The notes under the pieces are model-generated. The model saw only the letters and a program-made list of their open reading frames with translations, ran no database searches and had not been told where the DNA came from. Source: Megasphaera sp. AM44-1BH (lineage in GTDB: Bacteria > Bacillota > Negativicutes > Veillonellales > Megasphaeraceae). From it: a stretch of DNA of 64,000 nucleotides. Position numbers and translations under genes: made by a program. The number at the start of each line of letters is the position of its first letter. Position 1 is the first letter of the stretch. Where the stretch lies: the NCBI RefSeq assembly GCF_003467125.1, contig NZ_QSFA01000003.1:110565-174564 (forward strand), written 5' to 3'. Below, piece by piece: positions 26,727-36,312 of the stretch.

Positions 26727-28634
26727 ATGAAACAAATACTTTTTATTTCACCATCTGAAGAACTAGCAAATCTGGTCCGTGATGTCGCAGAGGAACGGGG
26801 CATGGAAATCACTATCCGCACAGCCATATTAGAAGAAGCCGAAGGCATCGTGGCTAATGCTATAAAACACAACACTAAAGTAGTTATCAGCCGCGGCGGA
26901 GCTGCATATCTACTAAAACAAAAATTTACAGTTCCAGTCCTTACAGTAAAGATGACCAGCGGCAGTTACATCAATGCCTTCAAAAAAATACGCAACGCGA
27001 CCGGCCCCGTTGCTTTTTTCTCTGTAGAAAAAATCCAGGATAATGTCAAATCCCTTTGCTACTTTTTAAATGTAGATGCCAATTACTACTATTTTAACGA
27101 TACGGAAAGCGCAATAGCCGCTGTCAAACAAGCTAAAAAAGATGGCAATGTATACGGTGTCGGCGGAGTCCTTACCAAAATCTATGCAGAACAACTCCAT
27201 ATGGATTACTATACATTAGAAAACAACCGTGAAGATATTGAAATAACATTAGACGCCGCCCAGCAGGTATTAAAATCCGTATTAGACGGTGAACGGCGCA
27301 ACCGCACATTGCAACTTCATCTGAAACGGTACGAAACTATTTTCAATTATACTCATGACGGAATTATTGCCATTGACAAAAAAGGAAAAGTAGAAGTAGT
27401 CAACAAGCAGGCAGAAGACATCCTTCCACTAAAGAATAAGCCCTATGAAGGCCGCCATATTGAAGAAATCCTGCCATCCACTAAAATGCCAATTGTATTA
27501 CAAAATGGTCATAAAGAATTAGATGAATTGATGAAAATTGATAACGTCATCATCAATACCAACCGTGTTCCCATCGTCATCGACGGGGAAGTCGAAGGCG
27601 TCGTCGCCACATTCCGAGATATTGAATCTATCCGGAACAGTGAACAAAAGATACGCAGTAGTCTGCATCGCAAAGGCCTGGCTTCGCGCTACCGTTTTTC
27701 TGACATGATTGGCGAGTCCTCCACCTTCCGCCGTGCAGTCCGCATCGCCAAAAGTTATGCCCATACAGATTCCAATATTCTGATACTTGGTGAAATTGGC
27801 ACGGGAAAAGAGATGTTTGCCCATGCTATCCACCATGAAAGCAGCCGACGAAAAAAGCCATTTGTTGCCATCAATTGCACTAATTATTCATCACAGGCAT
27901 TACAAGCTGATCTCCTCGGCTATGAAAATGGTTTTTCCCCTTTTGGTGTCAAAGGAAGCAAAGAAGGGGCATTTGAACTGGCCCATGGTGGCACACTGTT
28001 TCTTGATAAAATAGGCGATGCTCCACTCAATGTCCAGTCGTTGCTGGCCCGGATCATCGATACGAAAGAAGTACGCCGTATCGGCGGTGATAAGGTCATC
28101 CCCATCGATGTCCGCATTATTGCATCCACCAGCCATAATCTGACCAAAGATGCCGGACAAGGCCGTTTCCTCGAAGAACTCATGTATTCCCTCAGTGTCC
28201 TTACTTTGCATATTCCTCCCCTTCATGAACGAGACCGGGATTATGTATTATTTTGTGATACCTGGTTCCACCGCAATTTCGGGGCCGATTACGCACTATA
28301 TAAAAAACAGATTGACACTATCATCCACTATTTTCAGGGGCATGAATGGAAGGGCAATATCCGCCAGTTATCTAATATCGTGGAACGGGTCAGTGTCCTT
28401 TTAAAAAATGATATGACCGTAGAAGAAATCATGTCCACACTGCCCCATGAAGAAAATGAATTAATCCAGAGTCAGGATGTAACACTGGGAAAATGGACCC
28501 GCTCAGCTATTGTAGAAGCATTGACAGCCAGTCATCTCAATATATCCAGAGCCGCACGGATGTTGAATTGTAGCCGCAGCACATTATACAAAAAGATGGA
28601 TGAACTAAATATAAAAATCAGTAATATCCGATGA
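26727..28634 (+). CDS. PrpR-like regulator with degenerate sigma-54 AAA+ domain
   Basis: The 635-aa protein has a PrpR_N receptor domain (about 1-190), a PAS domain (200-300), a AAA+ domain (325-550) and a Fis-like helix-turn-helix (about 595-630, LNISRAARMLNCSRSTLYKKM). Walker A is intact (GEIGTGKE, 355-362). The sigma-54 contact loop GAFTGA is replaced by GFSPFG (402-407), Walker B reads LFLDK instead of LFLDE (424-428), and the DLYYRL arginine is replaced (ELMYSL). It therefore should not remodel sigma-54 holoenzyme and may work TyrR-like with sigma-70. AAAGAGAATGAGCC precedes the ATG. Likely targets are the NTF2-like gene or the CoA-transferase operon downstream (inference). Confidence 0.87.
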   Translation: MKQILFISPSEELANLVRDVAEERGMEITIRTAILEEAEGIVANAIKHNTKVVISRGGAAYLLKQKFTVPVLTVKMTSGSYINAFKKIRNATGPVAFFSVEKIQDNVKSLCYFLNVDANYYYFNDTESAIAAVKQAKKDGNVYGVGGVLTKIYAEQLHMDYYTLENNREDIEITLDAAQQVLKSVLDGERRNRTLQLHLKRYETIFNYTHDGIIAIDKKGKVEVVNKQAEDILPLKNKPYEGRHIEEILPSTKMPIVLQNGHKELDELMKIDNVIINTNRVPIVIDGEVEGVVATFRDIESIRNSEQKIRSSLHRKGLASRYRFSDMIGESSTFRRAVRIAKSYAHTDSNILILGEIGTGKEMFAHAIHHESSRRKKPFVAINCTNYSSQALQADLLGYENGFSPFGVKGSKEGAFELAHGGTLFLDKIGDAPLNVQSLLARIIDTKEVRRIGGDKVIPIDVRIIASTSHNLTKDAGQGRFLEELMYSLSVLTLHIPPLHERDRDYVLFCDTWFHRNFGADYALYKKQIDTIIHYFQGHEWKGNIRQLSNIVERVSVLLKNDMTVEEIMSTLPHEENELIQSQDVTLGKWTRSAIVEALTASHLNISRAARMLNCSRSTLYKKMDELNIKISNIR

Positions 28635-28663
28635 TTTTGTTTGCAATAGATGTAATGTATTGA

Positions 28664-28692
28664 TTGACATTCATCACAAATCATAGTATGAT
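28664..28692 (+). promoter_or_regulatory. Sigma-70 promoter of the NTF2-like gene
   Basis: TTGACA at 28664-28669 and TATGAT at 28687-28692 are separated by exactly 17 bases. The next start codon on this strand is 88 bases downstream. Confidence 0.8.
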
Positions 28693-28780
28693 TCAGGCAT
28701 ACCTTAATTCTTTAAAAGCAGCAGGACATCCCTCTATGCCATCAGAAAGGGAGAATCCACAGTAACGCAGGAGGCCTATT

Positions 28781-29170
28781 ATGAGTGATACCGAACAAAT
28801 CCAGCAGATTGTCCAATCGTACATTACTGCCATCCATACGCAGGACAAAGATTCTTTTTTGTCCCTGTGGACGGGAAATAAAGCCGACACGTTGATTTCC
28901 CTGACTAGTGTGTTTCATGGGGATGAAGCTATTTATCAGGATTTTTTGATTGATAAAATTCAGGCACGCTATTCCTCTATCGAATTATTTGCCGATCATA
29001 TCGACATTCACCAGATAGATGAAGAAAATGCCATTGTTATCTTCTCTTATCATACAGTCTGCCGTCTGAGAGAAACAGGAGAAGATTATGGCATTGAAGG
29101 TATAGAAACGCAGGTCTTCCGGAAAGTATCCGGACAGTGGAAACTTCTGCATATCCATTATTCTAAATAA
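28781..29170 (+). CDS. NTF2-like/SnoaL-type small protein
   Basis: The 129-aa product has the alpha+beta cone pattern of the NTF2 superfamily: an N-terminal helix (IQQIVQSYITAIHTQDKDSFLSLW), a short helix region, then strands ending in QVFRKVSGQWKLLHIHYS, the closing strand typical of SnoaL-like and calcium/calmodulin-kinase-association-domain proteins. GCAGGAGG precedes the ATG. It has its own consensus promoter and terminator. Members of this fold are enzymes or ligand-binding proteins; nothing in the sequence selects one role. Confidence 0.85.
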   Translation: MSDTEQIQQIVQSYITAIHTQDKDSFLSLWTGNKADTLISLTSVFHGDEAIYQDFLIDKIQARYSSIELFADHIDIHQIDEENAIVIFSYHTVCRLRETGEDYGIEGIETQVFRKVSGQWKLLHIHYSK

Positions 29171-29192
29171 AACTACTTCTGCATTTGATTCA

Positions 29193-29243
29193 AATACCGA
29201 TAGACACAGCAAATTTTTGCTTTGTCTATCGGTATTTTTTTAT
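29193..29243 (+). terminator. Rho-independent terminator
   Basis: AATACCGATAGACA pairs with TGTCTATCGGTATT, with an inner AGCAAA/TTTGCT stem and a following T-run. Confidence 0.9.
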
Positions 29244-29534
29244 GCTCAACGCGATGCATGCATCTGGCATATACGCCTCACCGCTGATTTATTTGCACCG
29301 ATGTTGCATGGACGCTGCTAAAATTTTCTTTTCACCAGTCCAAAATGTATAAGCAATGTATTGTACACACTATACAATAATTGACAGTAATAAACATATT
29401 TACAACTATATAGTCAAATATTCTTCGTTAATTATAACGTTTTAGTCAAATGATATGCCATTTTATTATATACATATAAATACAATTTAAACCAAAATAA
29501 TACATTTTTGTACAATAACAAAATACCACTATAT

Positions 29535-29564
29535 TTGCCATATTCAAAAAGCAAGTTGTATAAT
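29535..29564 (+). promoter_or_regulatory. Probable promoter of the CoA-transferase operon
   Basis: TTGCCA at 29535-29540 and TATAAT at 29559-29564 are 18 bases apart, about 110 bases before the CoA-transferase ATG. The rest of the 430-base AT-rich gap from 29244 shows no gene and no convincing -24/-12 element. Confidence 0.6.
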
Positions 29565-29673
29565 GACCTCGTCAATTGGAAAACCTGTCTTATACAGTCC
29601 GGACAATAAATACAGACAATTTTCCCACGCCCCATTACTCAACGTTTCTATATTTTCATGAAGGTGAACAAAC

Positions 29674-30870
29674 ATGACAAAAAAAGCATTAGAAGATATT
29701 GTAGTACTCGATTTAACCCGCGTTCTTGCCGGTCCGTATTGCACAATGATGCTGGCTGATTATGGTGCCAAGGTAATCAAAATCGAAATGCCGGGAAAAG
29801 GCGATGACACCAGAGCATTCGGCCCTATGAAAAATGGTGCCAGCATGTATTACGCTAATGTAAATCGTGGCAAAAAAGGTGTAACACTGAACTTAAAACC
29901 CGAAGAAGGCAAAACAATCTTCAAAGAAATGGTAAAAAAAGCCGATGTCGTCGTTGAAAACTACCGTCCCGGCGTCATGGATAAACTGGGAGTCGGCTAT
30001 GATGTACTGAAAGAAATCAACCCCCGCATCATCTATGCCGCTGTTTCCGGTTTCGGCTGCTACGGCCCCAATCATAAACGTCCTGGTTACGATATCATCG
30101 CCCAGGCTACGGGCGGTCTTATGAGTATCACCGGTGAACCGGGTGGACATCCTCTCCGTGTCGGCAATGCAATGGGTGATGTACTCGGCGGCATGAATCT
30201 CACCATCGGCATTCTCATGGCACTGCACGCAAGGGAACTGACCGGAAGAGGCCAGCGCGTTGATGTATCTCTCGTCGATTCTGTCGTATCCAGTCTGGAA
30301 ATTGGCATCCAGCGGTTCTTCGCAACGGGCAAGCAGCCTGAACTCATGGGCAACCGCTATGCATCCGCCTACCCATACGACTCATTCCAAGCTAAAGACG
30401 GCCTCTTCGTCATCGGCTGCGGCAACGATAAACTCTTCACTCTGTTGTGTAATAAAGTTCTGATGCAGCCAGAACTCCTGGAAGATCCCCGTTTCATAAC
30501 AAACATCAAACGCTGCGAATATTATGCAGAGTTGAAACCCATCATTGAAAAATGGTCATCTCAGTATACTATTGACGAAGCCGTTGAAAAAATCTTGGCC
30601 GCCGGTGTACCAGCTGCACCTATCAACGATCTGCCTCGTGTAACATCTGACCCCCATATTGCAGGTGCCCGCGAAATGTTCGTACCTCTCCACCACCCGG
30701 TTATCGGCGATATGAAAGTAAACGGCAACCCGGTCAAATTAATGGACACCAAACCCGATATCAGTGTTCCGGCTCCTGCACTTGGTCAGGACAACGCAGC
30801 TGTCTACGGTGAATTACTCGGTTTTGACAAGACAGAAGTACAAAAATTACAGGACGAAAAGATTCTCTGA
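29674..30870 (+). CDS. CaiB/BaiF-type (family III) CoA-transferase
   Basis: The 398-aa enzyme transfers CoA from a donor thioester to an organic acid. Family marks are clear: VVLDLTRVLAGPYCTMMLADYGAKVIKIE, the catalytic aspartate in NPRIIYAAVSGFGCYGP plus GYDIIAQATGG, and AGVPAAPINDL near the end. AAGGTGAAC precedes the ATG. It starts an operon with an HMG-CoA-lyase-family gene (25 bases downstream) and a dicarboxylate carrier. The context suggests activation of an imported dicarboxylic or hydroxy acid such as 3-hydroxy-3-methylglutarate or citramalate, followed by cleavage. Substrate is inference. Confidence 0.9.
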   Translation: MTKKALEDIVVLDLTRVLAGPYCTMMLADYGAKVIKIEMPGKGDDTRAFGPMKNGASMYYANVNRGKKGVTLNLKPEEGKTIFKEMVKKADVVVENYRPGVMDKLGVGYDVLKEINPRIIYAAVSGFGCYGPNHKRPGYDIIAQATGGLMSITGEPGGHPLRVGNAMGDVLGGMNLTIGILMALHARELTGRGQRVDVSLVDSVVSSLEIGIQRFFATGKQPELMGNRYASAYPYDSFQAKDGLFVIGCGNDKLFTLLCNKVLMQPELLEDPRFITNIKRCEYYAELKPIIEKWSSQYTIDEAVEKILAAGVPAAPINDLPRVTSDPHIAGAREMFVPLHHPVIGDMKVNGNPVKLMDTKPDISVPAPALGQDNAAVYGELLGFDKTEVQKLQDEKIL

Positions 30871-30895
30871 TATACTGCAAAGGAGTACATATACA

Positions 30896-31798
30896 ATGAC
30901 ACAAAGAATAAATTTCGTTGAAGTCGGTCCCCGCGACGGTTTCCAGAATGTAAAAGAATTTATCCCCACAGAAGAAAAACTGAAAGTAATCGACATGCTC
31001 ATCGGTGCCGGTGTCAAATCTATGGAAATCGGATCCTTTGTCCATCCCAAAGCCATCCCCCAGATGAAAGATATCAAAGAAGTCGTCACTAAAACGCTGG
31101 AAAAACACGGCGATGAAGGCATTGATTTCTTCGCGCTCGTCCCAAATCTCTATGGCGCCAAAGCAGCCGCAGACTGTGGTCTGAAAAAAATCGATACAGT
31201 CATTTCCGTCAGTGAATCACACAACAAGGCAAATATCAACCGGACCGTAGAAGAATCACTGCAAGGCCTGGCCAAAATCCGCGAAGAACTGCCCGACATG
31301 GATATCATCCTCTCCATGGCTACAGCATTCACTTGTCCCTTCGAAGGCATCACTCCCGTAGAAAATGTATTGCGCATCATCCGCCGCGGTGTACAACTGG
31401 GCATTCATAAGTTCTGTTTAGCCGACACGATTGGTCAGGCTGACCCTAAAATGGTCCGCAATACGATTGAAATCGTAAAAAAAGTATTTCCCAATGAATA
31501 CTTCGAAGTTCACATCCATGATACCCGTAATATGGGCGTAGCCTGCACACTGGCGGCCATTGAAGCTGGTATTCCCAATGTCCAGGCAGCTCTGGGCGGT
31601 CTGGGAGGATGTCCCTTTGCACCGGGTGCTTCCGGCAACGTTGCCTCTGAAGATTTGATTTATATGTTTAATGCCATGGGCATGGAAACAGGCATCGACT
31701 TTGATAAGATGCTTGCTGCCGCCAAGTATGAAACGACGATTATCGATGGAAACTTCAGCAGCCACCAGATTCATATTGGTGAACCCTGCGCTAAATAA
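30896..31798 (+). CDS. Hydroxymethylglutaryl-CoA lyase family protein
   Basis: The 300-aa TIM-barrel lyase starts with NFVEVGPRDGFQN (HMG-CoA lyases have VGPRDGLQN, with the metal-binding Asp and neighbouring Arg). It has metal-site His residues in EVHIHDTRNMG and the signature loop GGLGGCPFAPGASGN with the conserved cysteine. The family cleaves 3-hydroxyacyl-CoAs such as HMG-CoA to acetyl-CoA plus a keto acid. ATG at 30896 follows AAAGGAG. An upstream extension would overlap the CoA-transferase gene. The partner genes make an acid-activation-and-cleavage pathway likely. Confidence 0.9.
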   Translation: MTQRINFVEVGPRDGFQNVKEFIPTEEKLKVIDMLIGAGVKSMEIGSFVHPKAIPQMKDIKEVVTKTLEKHGDEGIDFFALVPNLYGAKAAADCGLKKIDTVISVSESHNKANINRTVEESLQGLAKIREELPDMDIILSMATAFTCPFEGITPVENVLRIIRRGVQLGIHKFCLADTIGQADPKMVRNTIEIVKKVFPNEYFEVHIHDTRNMGVACTLAAIEAGIPNVQAALGGLGGCPFAPGASGNVASEDLIYMFNAMGMETGIDFDKMLAAAKYETTIIDGNFSSHQIHIGEPCAK

Positions 31799-31867
31799 TC
31801 TGACCTAAGTCCCCCGTTCCGGTCAACGTTCCCCTCTATTGGCCGGAACAGAAAGGAGTCCTACATC

Positions 31868-33142
31868 ATGGGTATGGATTTGTTAGCCCTACTCTTATTC
31901 CTGACAGCTATTATCCTGGCATTTATTCGTCATGTCAATATTGGTATCGTAGCCCTAGCAATGGGCGTCATCGGCGTCCGGATTTTCGGATTGACCGACA
32001 AAGACCTGATCAGTGGTATCAGCAGCGGCATGTTCTGCACACTGGTTGGGATTACACTTCTGTTTGCCATTATCAAGCAGACGGGCGCACTGGATCTGCT
32101 GGCGCAAAAAATAGTTGACAGCACTGGTAATCGCGTCTGGCTTCTCCCCATCACGATTTACCTTGCCGGCTTCGTCATCGCCGGTGTCGGCCCTGGTGCC
32201 GTCCCAGCGCTCGCTATCATCCCTGCACTGGCTGTCACTACGGCATTGCACGTCGGATATAATCCGCTTATGCTCGCCCTCATAGGTGAATTCGGCCTCA
32301 TAGCTGGGCGCATGACCAGTATTACGCCAGAAGCGGCCATCATTACTCATGCAGCCGCCAGTGCCGGTTTCGATAATGTCATGCCCATCATCCTGGTCTG
32401 TCAGACATTAGTAACGCTCATATATGTGCTTATCATTTTCTTATTATTCAAAGGGTATAAATTAAAAACCCCGAAAACGAATTTAAAAGAAACTAAATTG
32501 CCATCTTTCACAAAAAACCAGATTCTGTCTCTGCTGGGCATTCCTCTCATGCTGATTCTTATGATTGCCTTTAAAATAAACATTGGTCTGGCTGCATTCT
32601 TTGTTTCTGCTCTTCTCGTCCTGTTTGGTGTAGCCAAAGACGGAGAAGCCCTGAAAGCACTGCCGTGGAGTACAATCATCATGGTCGTCGCCGTCGGTGC
32701 CCTGCTCAGTGTCGTAAATAAAGTAGGTGGCATTAAACTCATGAGCGCGGCAATTTCTTCTATCATGACCAGCAGCACGGCTGTGCCTCTCATGGGCATC
32801 TCTGCCGGTCTGCTCAGCCTCGTCAGTTCGGCACTGGCCGTCGTTTACCCAACCATGATGCCCATGTGTGCCGATATTGCCGCCCAGGTAGGCGGTGTCA
32901 GCCCGGTTGCGCTGATGGCCGCAGTAGGAAGTGGTGGCTCTGTTGCCGGCATATCGCCTATGTCTACAGGCGGTGCCTTGATTTTGGCAGCATTAGGAAC
33001 TAATCTGGACAATTTCACTTCCTCCCAACAGGCAAAAGTATTTGTCAAATTATTAATCTTTTCCGGAGGCTCTCTGGTCTTGCTGGCCATTATTTCCGGT
33101 CTGGCCTTCGGACCTATTGTAGATATTCTGTACCACGGTTGA
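31868..33142 (+). CDS. Dicarboxylate carrier, MatC-like
   Basis: The 424-aa protein has about 11-12 hydrophobic helices and the MatC N-terminal type of start (LLALLLFLTAIILAFIRHVNIGIVALAMG). Two related halves follow, with re-entrant-like loops rich in Gly/Pro/Ser (AGVGPGAVPALAIIPALAV, GSGGSVAGISPMSTGGALI) as in the IT superfamily. GAAAGGAGTC precedes the ATG. It is the third gene of the CoA-transferase/lyase operon and most likely imports the acid that they process. Malonate specificity of the name-giving protein should not be assumed. Confidence 0.85.
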   Translation: MGMDLLALLLFLTAIILAFIRHVNIGIVALAMGVIGVRIFGLTDKDLISGISSGMFCTLVGITLLFAIIKQTGALDLLAQKIVDSTGNRVWLLPITIYLAGFVIAGVGPGAVPALAIIPALAVTTALHVGYNPLMLALIGEFGLIAGRMTSITPEAAIITHAAASAGFDNVMPIILVCQTLVTLIYVLIIFLLFKGYKLKTPKTNLKETKLPSFTKNQILSLLGIPLMLILMIAFKINIGLAAFFVSALLVLFGVAKDGEALKALPWSTIIMVVAVGALLSVVNKVGGIKLMSAAISSIMTSSTAVPLMGISAGLLSLVSSALAVVYPTMMPMCADIAAQVGGVSPVALMAAVGSGGSVAGISPMSTGGALILAALGTNLDNFTSSQQAKVFVKLLIFSGGSLVLLAIISGLAFGPIVDILYHG

Positions 33143-33176
33143 CCTCCTACTATCCTAATACACCGTACACACCAAT

Positions 33177-33218
33177 GGAAAAACGCGTATCAGCCATGTG
33201 ACTGGTACGCGTTTTTCC
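33177..33218. terminator. Bidirectional terminator
   Basis: GGAAAAACGCGTA-CAG pairs with CTG-TACGCGTTTTTCC, giving T-runs on both strands between convergent operons. Confidence 0.9.
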
Positions 33219-33238
33219 GTTAGTATATAATTTTCTTC

Positions 33239-34654
33239 TTACATGATGAATCCACAGACGACGTATAATACCATAGAAACGCAGGCAAATCCTAATACGT
33301 AAGGCATCTGTGTCTTGATATGATCCATGATGTTGCAGCCTGATGTCGCGCAGGACATGATTGTCGTATCGGAAATAGGCGAAGCGTGGTCTCCGAAGAT
33401 GGAGCCGCCGAACATGGCACCTGCGGTCAGTGGGATATTTACTCCCATGTCAATAGCCATAGGCAGGGCGATGACGGCCATGATAGCCATGGTCCCCATT
33501 GACGTACCCGTTGCAAAGGACAAAATCATGGCAATGATGAATGTCAGGAGCGGCAGGAGGGATGGTGTGAGGAACTGCATAAAGATAGAGGACAGATATG
33601 CTCCGGTACCCAGTTGTTTTACCAGTGGCCCCAGCGTAAAGGCCAGGCACAGGATGGTGGCAATACCAAACATGGTGCACATGCCCTTCAGCACTTCACT
33701 GGTCAGTTCTTCCAGCGTAAACACTTTTTCTGCAAGGCACATGACGGAAATAGAAAGTACAGATAAGACCGATCCCCAGAGCAGAGCCTGCATACCAGCG
33801 CCCTTGGTGAGATTGCCTGAACCGGTTACATAGAGAACGCCGATGATTGTCGCAATCATGACGACAATGGGCACAATCATGTTAGCCAGATGAGGTTTCG
33901 CCTTAGGAGCCAGTTTCGTTGCACTTTGGGAAGAACTGCTGGCAACGTGGGCCGGATCATCGAGCGCGCCCGTCAGGGATGCCCGTTCTTCCGCTTTTTT
34001 CATCGGTCCGAAATCGACGGGAGCCAGGCAGGAAATCAGGGCAAAAACGACGGCTATGATGCAATAAAAATTCAGAGGAATCGACTGGAAGAGAACGGTA
34101 ATGGCCTGATCGTCGGGAACTCCGCCCGATGTCAGGTAACCGGTCATCGCTCCGAGCCAGCCACTGAGTGGCAGCAACACGCACCACGGCGTAGATGTGG
34201 TATGAATGAGAAATGCAGCTTTTTCATGGGACACCTTCATGCTGTCATTGAGCGGACGGGCAATAGATCCCGTAACCATACAGCTCAGAGATCCCGATGT
34301 AAAAATGACAATTCCCAGGAGCCAGGTAAAAAAAGCGGCCGCTTTTTTGGAGCGGATGATGCTCTTTTTACGGACCATGATATCGACAAAGCCCTCGATA
34401 CCGCCGGACCGTTCGATGAGATAGAGCATCGCCCCGATCAGGAGCAGCGACATGATGACAATCGTGTTGCCATTGCTGGCAAAGGTCTTTACAACATTAT
34501 AAAAGGTAGCATTGATGCCGGAAAAAATATCCGGGCTGAGTGTCATACTTGCCAGGAAAATACCTACCAGAAGCGCGACGAATACATTGCGTATAGCCAG
34601 AGCCAGTACGATCGTCACCAGCGGCGGTATAACCGATAAAAAGCCATATTCCAT
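33239..34654 (-). CDS. NhaC-family Na+/H+ antiporter-like transporter
   Basis: The 471-aa protein has about 11-12 hydrophobic helices. It contains the NhaC-type motif GAMFGGSIFGDHASPISDTTIMSCATSGC near the C-terminus, and FATGTSMGTMAIMAVIALP. AAGGGGGAATGCAGT precedes the ATG. Its gene follows the N-acyl-D-amino-acid deacylase gene by 18 bases, so it is cotranscribed and may carry the acylated amino acid or its product rather than only sodium. It is one of three NhaC paralogues in the window. The three are clearly divergent in sequence. Confidence 0.88.
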   Translation of the reverse strand: MEYGFLSVIPPLVTIVLALAIRNVFVALLVGIFLASMTLSPDIFSGINATFYNVVKTFASNGNTIVIMSLLLIGAMLYLIERSGGIEGFVDIMVRKKSIIRSKKAAAFFTWLLGIVIFTSGSLSCMVTGSIARPLNDSMKVSHEKAAFLIHTTSTPWCVLLPLSGWLGAMTGYLTSGGVPDDQAITVLFQSIPLNFYCIIAVVFALISCLAPVDFGPMKKAEERASLTGALDDPAHVASSSSQSATKLAPKAKPHLANMIVPIVVMIATIIGVLYVTGSGNLTKGAGMQALLWGSVLSVLSISVMCLAEKVFTLEELTSEVLKGMCTMFGIATILCLAFTLGPLVKQLGTGAYLSSIFMQFLTPSLLPLLTFIIAMILSFATGTSMGTMAIMAVIALPMAIDMGVNIPLTAGAMFGGSIFGDHASPISDTTIMSCATSGCNIMDHIKTQMPYVLGFACVSMVLYVVCGFIM

Positions 34655-34672
34655 ACTGCATTCCCCCTTAGA

Positions 34673-36034
34673 TTACTTGCGCACAGAGCGTCCCAGATGC
34701 CACTGGACTACCTGACAGTCCCGGGCTGCCACTTGGCCGCCAATCAGGACATATGAAATCCCCTTTCCAGGCAGGACGGGATTTTCAAAGGTTGCTCCAT
34801 CGATAATGACATCGGGATCAAAAATGACAACATCGGCATCGGCACCAGCTGCCAGATTTCCTTTACGGGAAAGGCCCATGCGTGCCGCCGGCATAGCCGT
34901 CATTTTGCGGATAGCTTCGTACAAGGAAAGTTTTCCCTTGCGGACAAACTGGCTGAATACGCGGAGAAACGCCCCGGCTGCTCTTGGATGGCCCTGCCCA
35001 TGATTCAGGATACCATCACTGCCTATCATGACACCGGGATTGCGGAGTGCCATATCTACTTCCTGTTCTTTCATGATATAGCAGACCGTAAGATATTCCG
35101 GATGTGTCCGCCGTACGTCTTCGAATATCTCTTCCGTACAGCGTTGTCCCTGATAGTCTCCTTCACAAAGCTGTACCACATCATAATCACAATGATACCG
35201 CTGCCGCCATCCCTCATCATACGTCGTCGAGCCAATTGCTGTAGAAAATGCGTAATAGGGATAACAGTCACAAGTCACGTCGAGGCCGTTCAGGCGGTAT
35301 GCGTCCACCATCTTCAAAAATTCTTCCATCTGGCCGAACGCTGCCATGGATCCGATGTGGGATACTTCAGCGGGCAGCCCCAAATCGCGGGCTACGTCAA
35401 GAAATTCCCGGCCCGCTGCAAATATTCCTGCCGCATCGTCACGGACATGGGCGGCAATAAGCCGTCTGTCTGGCACACAGGTCCGGGCCGTCGTCACAAA
35501 TTCCCGGTGATCAATCCCCGGCACGTAGCGCATCCCATAGGAAATGCCAAAACAACCGGCATCCAGTGCCTGCTGACAAAGCGGAATCATAGCCTGCAAT
35601 TCATTATCGGTGACATGACTGTACTTATTCCTGTGTCCTACAGATTCCCGGAGCCAGCTGTGTCCAATCAGGAGAGCAACATTGACAGGGGCCCCGTCAC
35701 GGTCCACTATATCGAGATAGCGGATGGGATCATAGCGGTTGATTCCGCATTCACCACCCAGTACCGTCGTCACACCCATGCGCAGCATACAGCCGAAAAT
35801 AGCGTTGGTTTCGTCCTGTTCCAGTGTTTCCTGGTGCGTCACGAAATCTTCATGCATGTGGATGTCGATAAAGCCGGGAGATACGACCTGACCTGCCGCG
35901 TCAATTACCGTATCTGCCTCCGGTTCCTCTGTTGTCACCGCCAGCACGCGGTCATTCTCCAGCAGCAGATTTAGTCTTGCCTGCACCGCATTAGCCGGAT
36001 CGATGAGTAGGCCGTTTTTTATCAGCGTTTTCAA
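34673..36034 (-). CDS. D-aminoacylase / N-acyl-D-amino-acid deacylase family amidohydrolase
   Basis: The protein of about 453 aa belongs to the amidohydrolase superfamily. The metal His-x-His is in PGFIDIHMHEDF, further metal ligands are in HVRDDAAG and EVSHIGS, and the late catalytic Asp is in MIGSDGILNHGQGHPRAAG, the motif pattern of D-aminoacylases. The C-terminus has GNLAAGADADVVIFDPD. I prefer a TTG start at 36034 because GGGAAAG lies about 10 bases upstream. A GTG at 36061 has no ribosome site. The cotranscribed NhaC-type carrier suggests an uptake-and-deacylation pair. Confidence 0.85.
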   Translation of the reverse strand: MKTLIKNGLLIDPANAVQARLNLLLENDRVLAVTTEEPEADTVIDAAGQVVSPGFIDIHMHEDFVTHQETLEQDETNAIFGCMLRMGVTTVLGGECGINRYDPIRYLDIVDRDGAPVNVALLIGHSWLRESVGHRNKYSHVTDNELQAMIPLCQQALDAGCFGISYGMRYVPGIDHREFVTTARTCVPDRRLIAAHVRDDAAGIFAAGREFLDVARDLGLPAEVSHIGSMAAFGQMEEFLKMVDAYRLNGLDVTCDCYPYYAFSTAIGSTTYDEGWRQRYHCDYDVVQLCEGDYQGQRCTEEIFEDVRRTHPEYLTVCYIMKEQEVDMALRNPGVMIGSDGILNHGQGHPRAAGAFLRVFSQFVRKGKLSLYEAIRKMTAMPAARMGLSRKGNLAAGADADVVIFDPDVIIDGATFENPVLPGKGISYVLIGGQVAARDCQVVQWHLGRSVRK

Positions 36035-36264
36035 AAAATCACATTCTTTCCCAGGAAACACGGTACACGTTAATAATAACAGAAATTTAATCGTGTTAAC
36101 CTGTATTCTTTCATTTATAAGCCTGAAATCATTTTAATCTTAGCACGTATCACGTTTTATGACAACAATAATACAACACAATTGTGATAAAAAAATATGA
36201 TACAGTCAATCAAAAAACTGAATGAATATGAATTTTGACAGAAGCAGATTCTTCCACATACACA

Positions 36265-36300
36265 ATAAAAAAAAGGTTTTCAGTATATTAACTGAAAACC
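36265..36300 (-). terminator. Terminator of the tRNA operon
   Basis: On the minus strand AGGTTTTCAGT pairs with ACTGAAAACCT, followed by eight T. The rest of the 36035-36312 gap is AT-rich with no gene seen. Confidence 0.85.
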
Positions 36301-36312
36301 TGATCTGTCTGT

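Noticed and set aside
29244..29673. Sigma-54 promoter for the CoA-transferase operon
   Set aside because: CTGGCATATACGCC near 29270 has half of a -24 element but no proper -12 GC, while a TTGCCA-18-TATAAT promoter is present closer to the gene.
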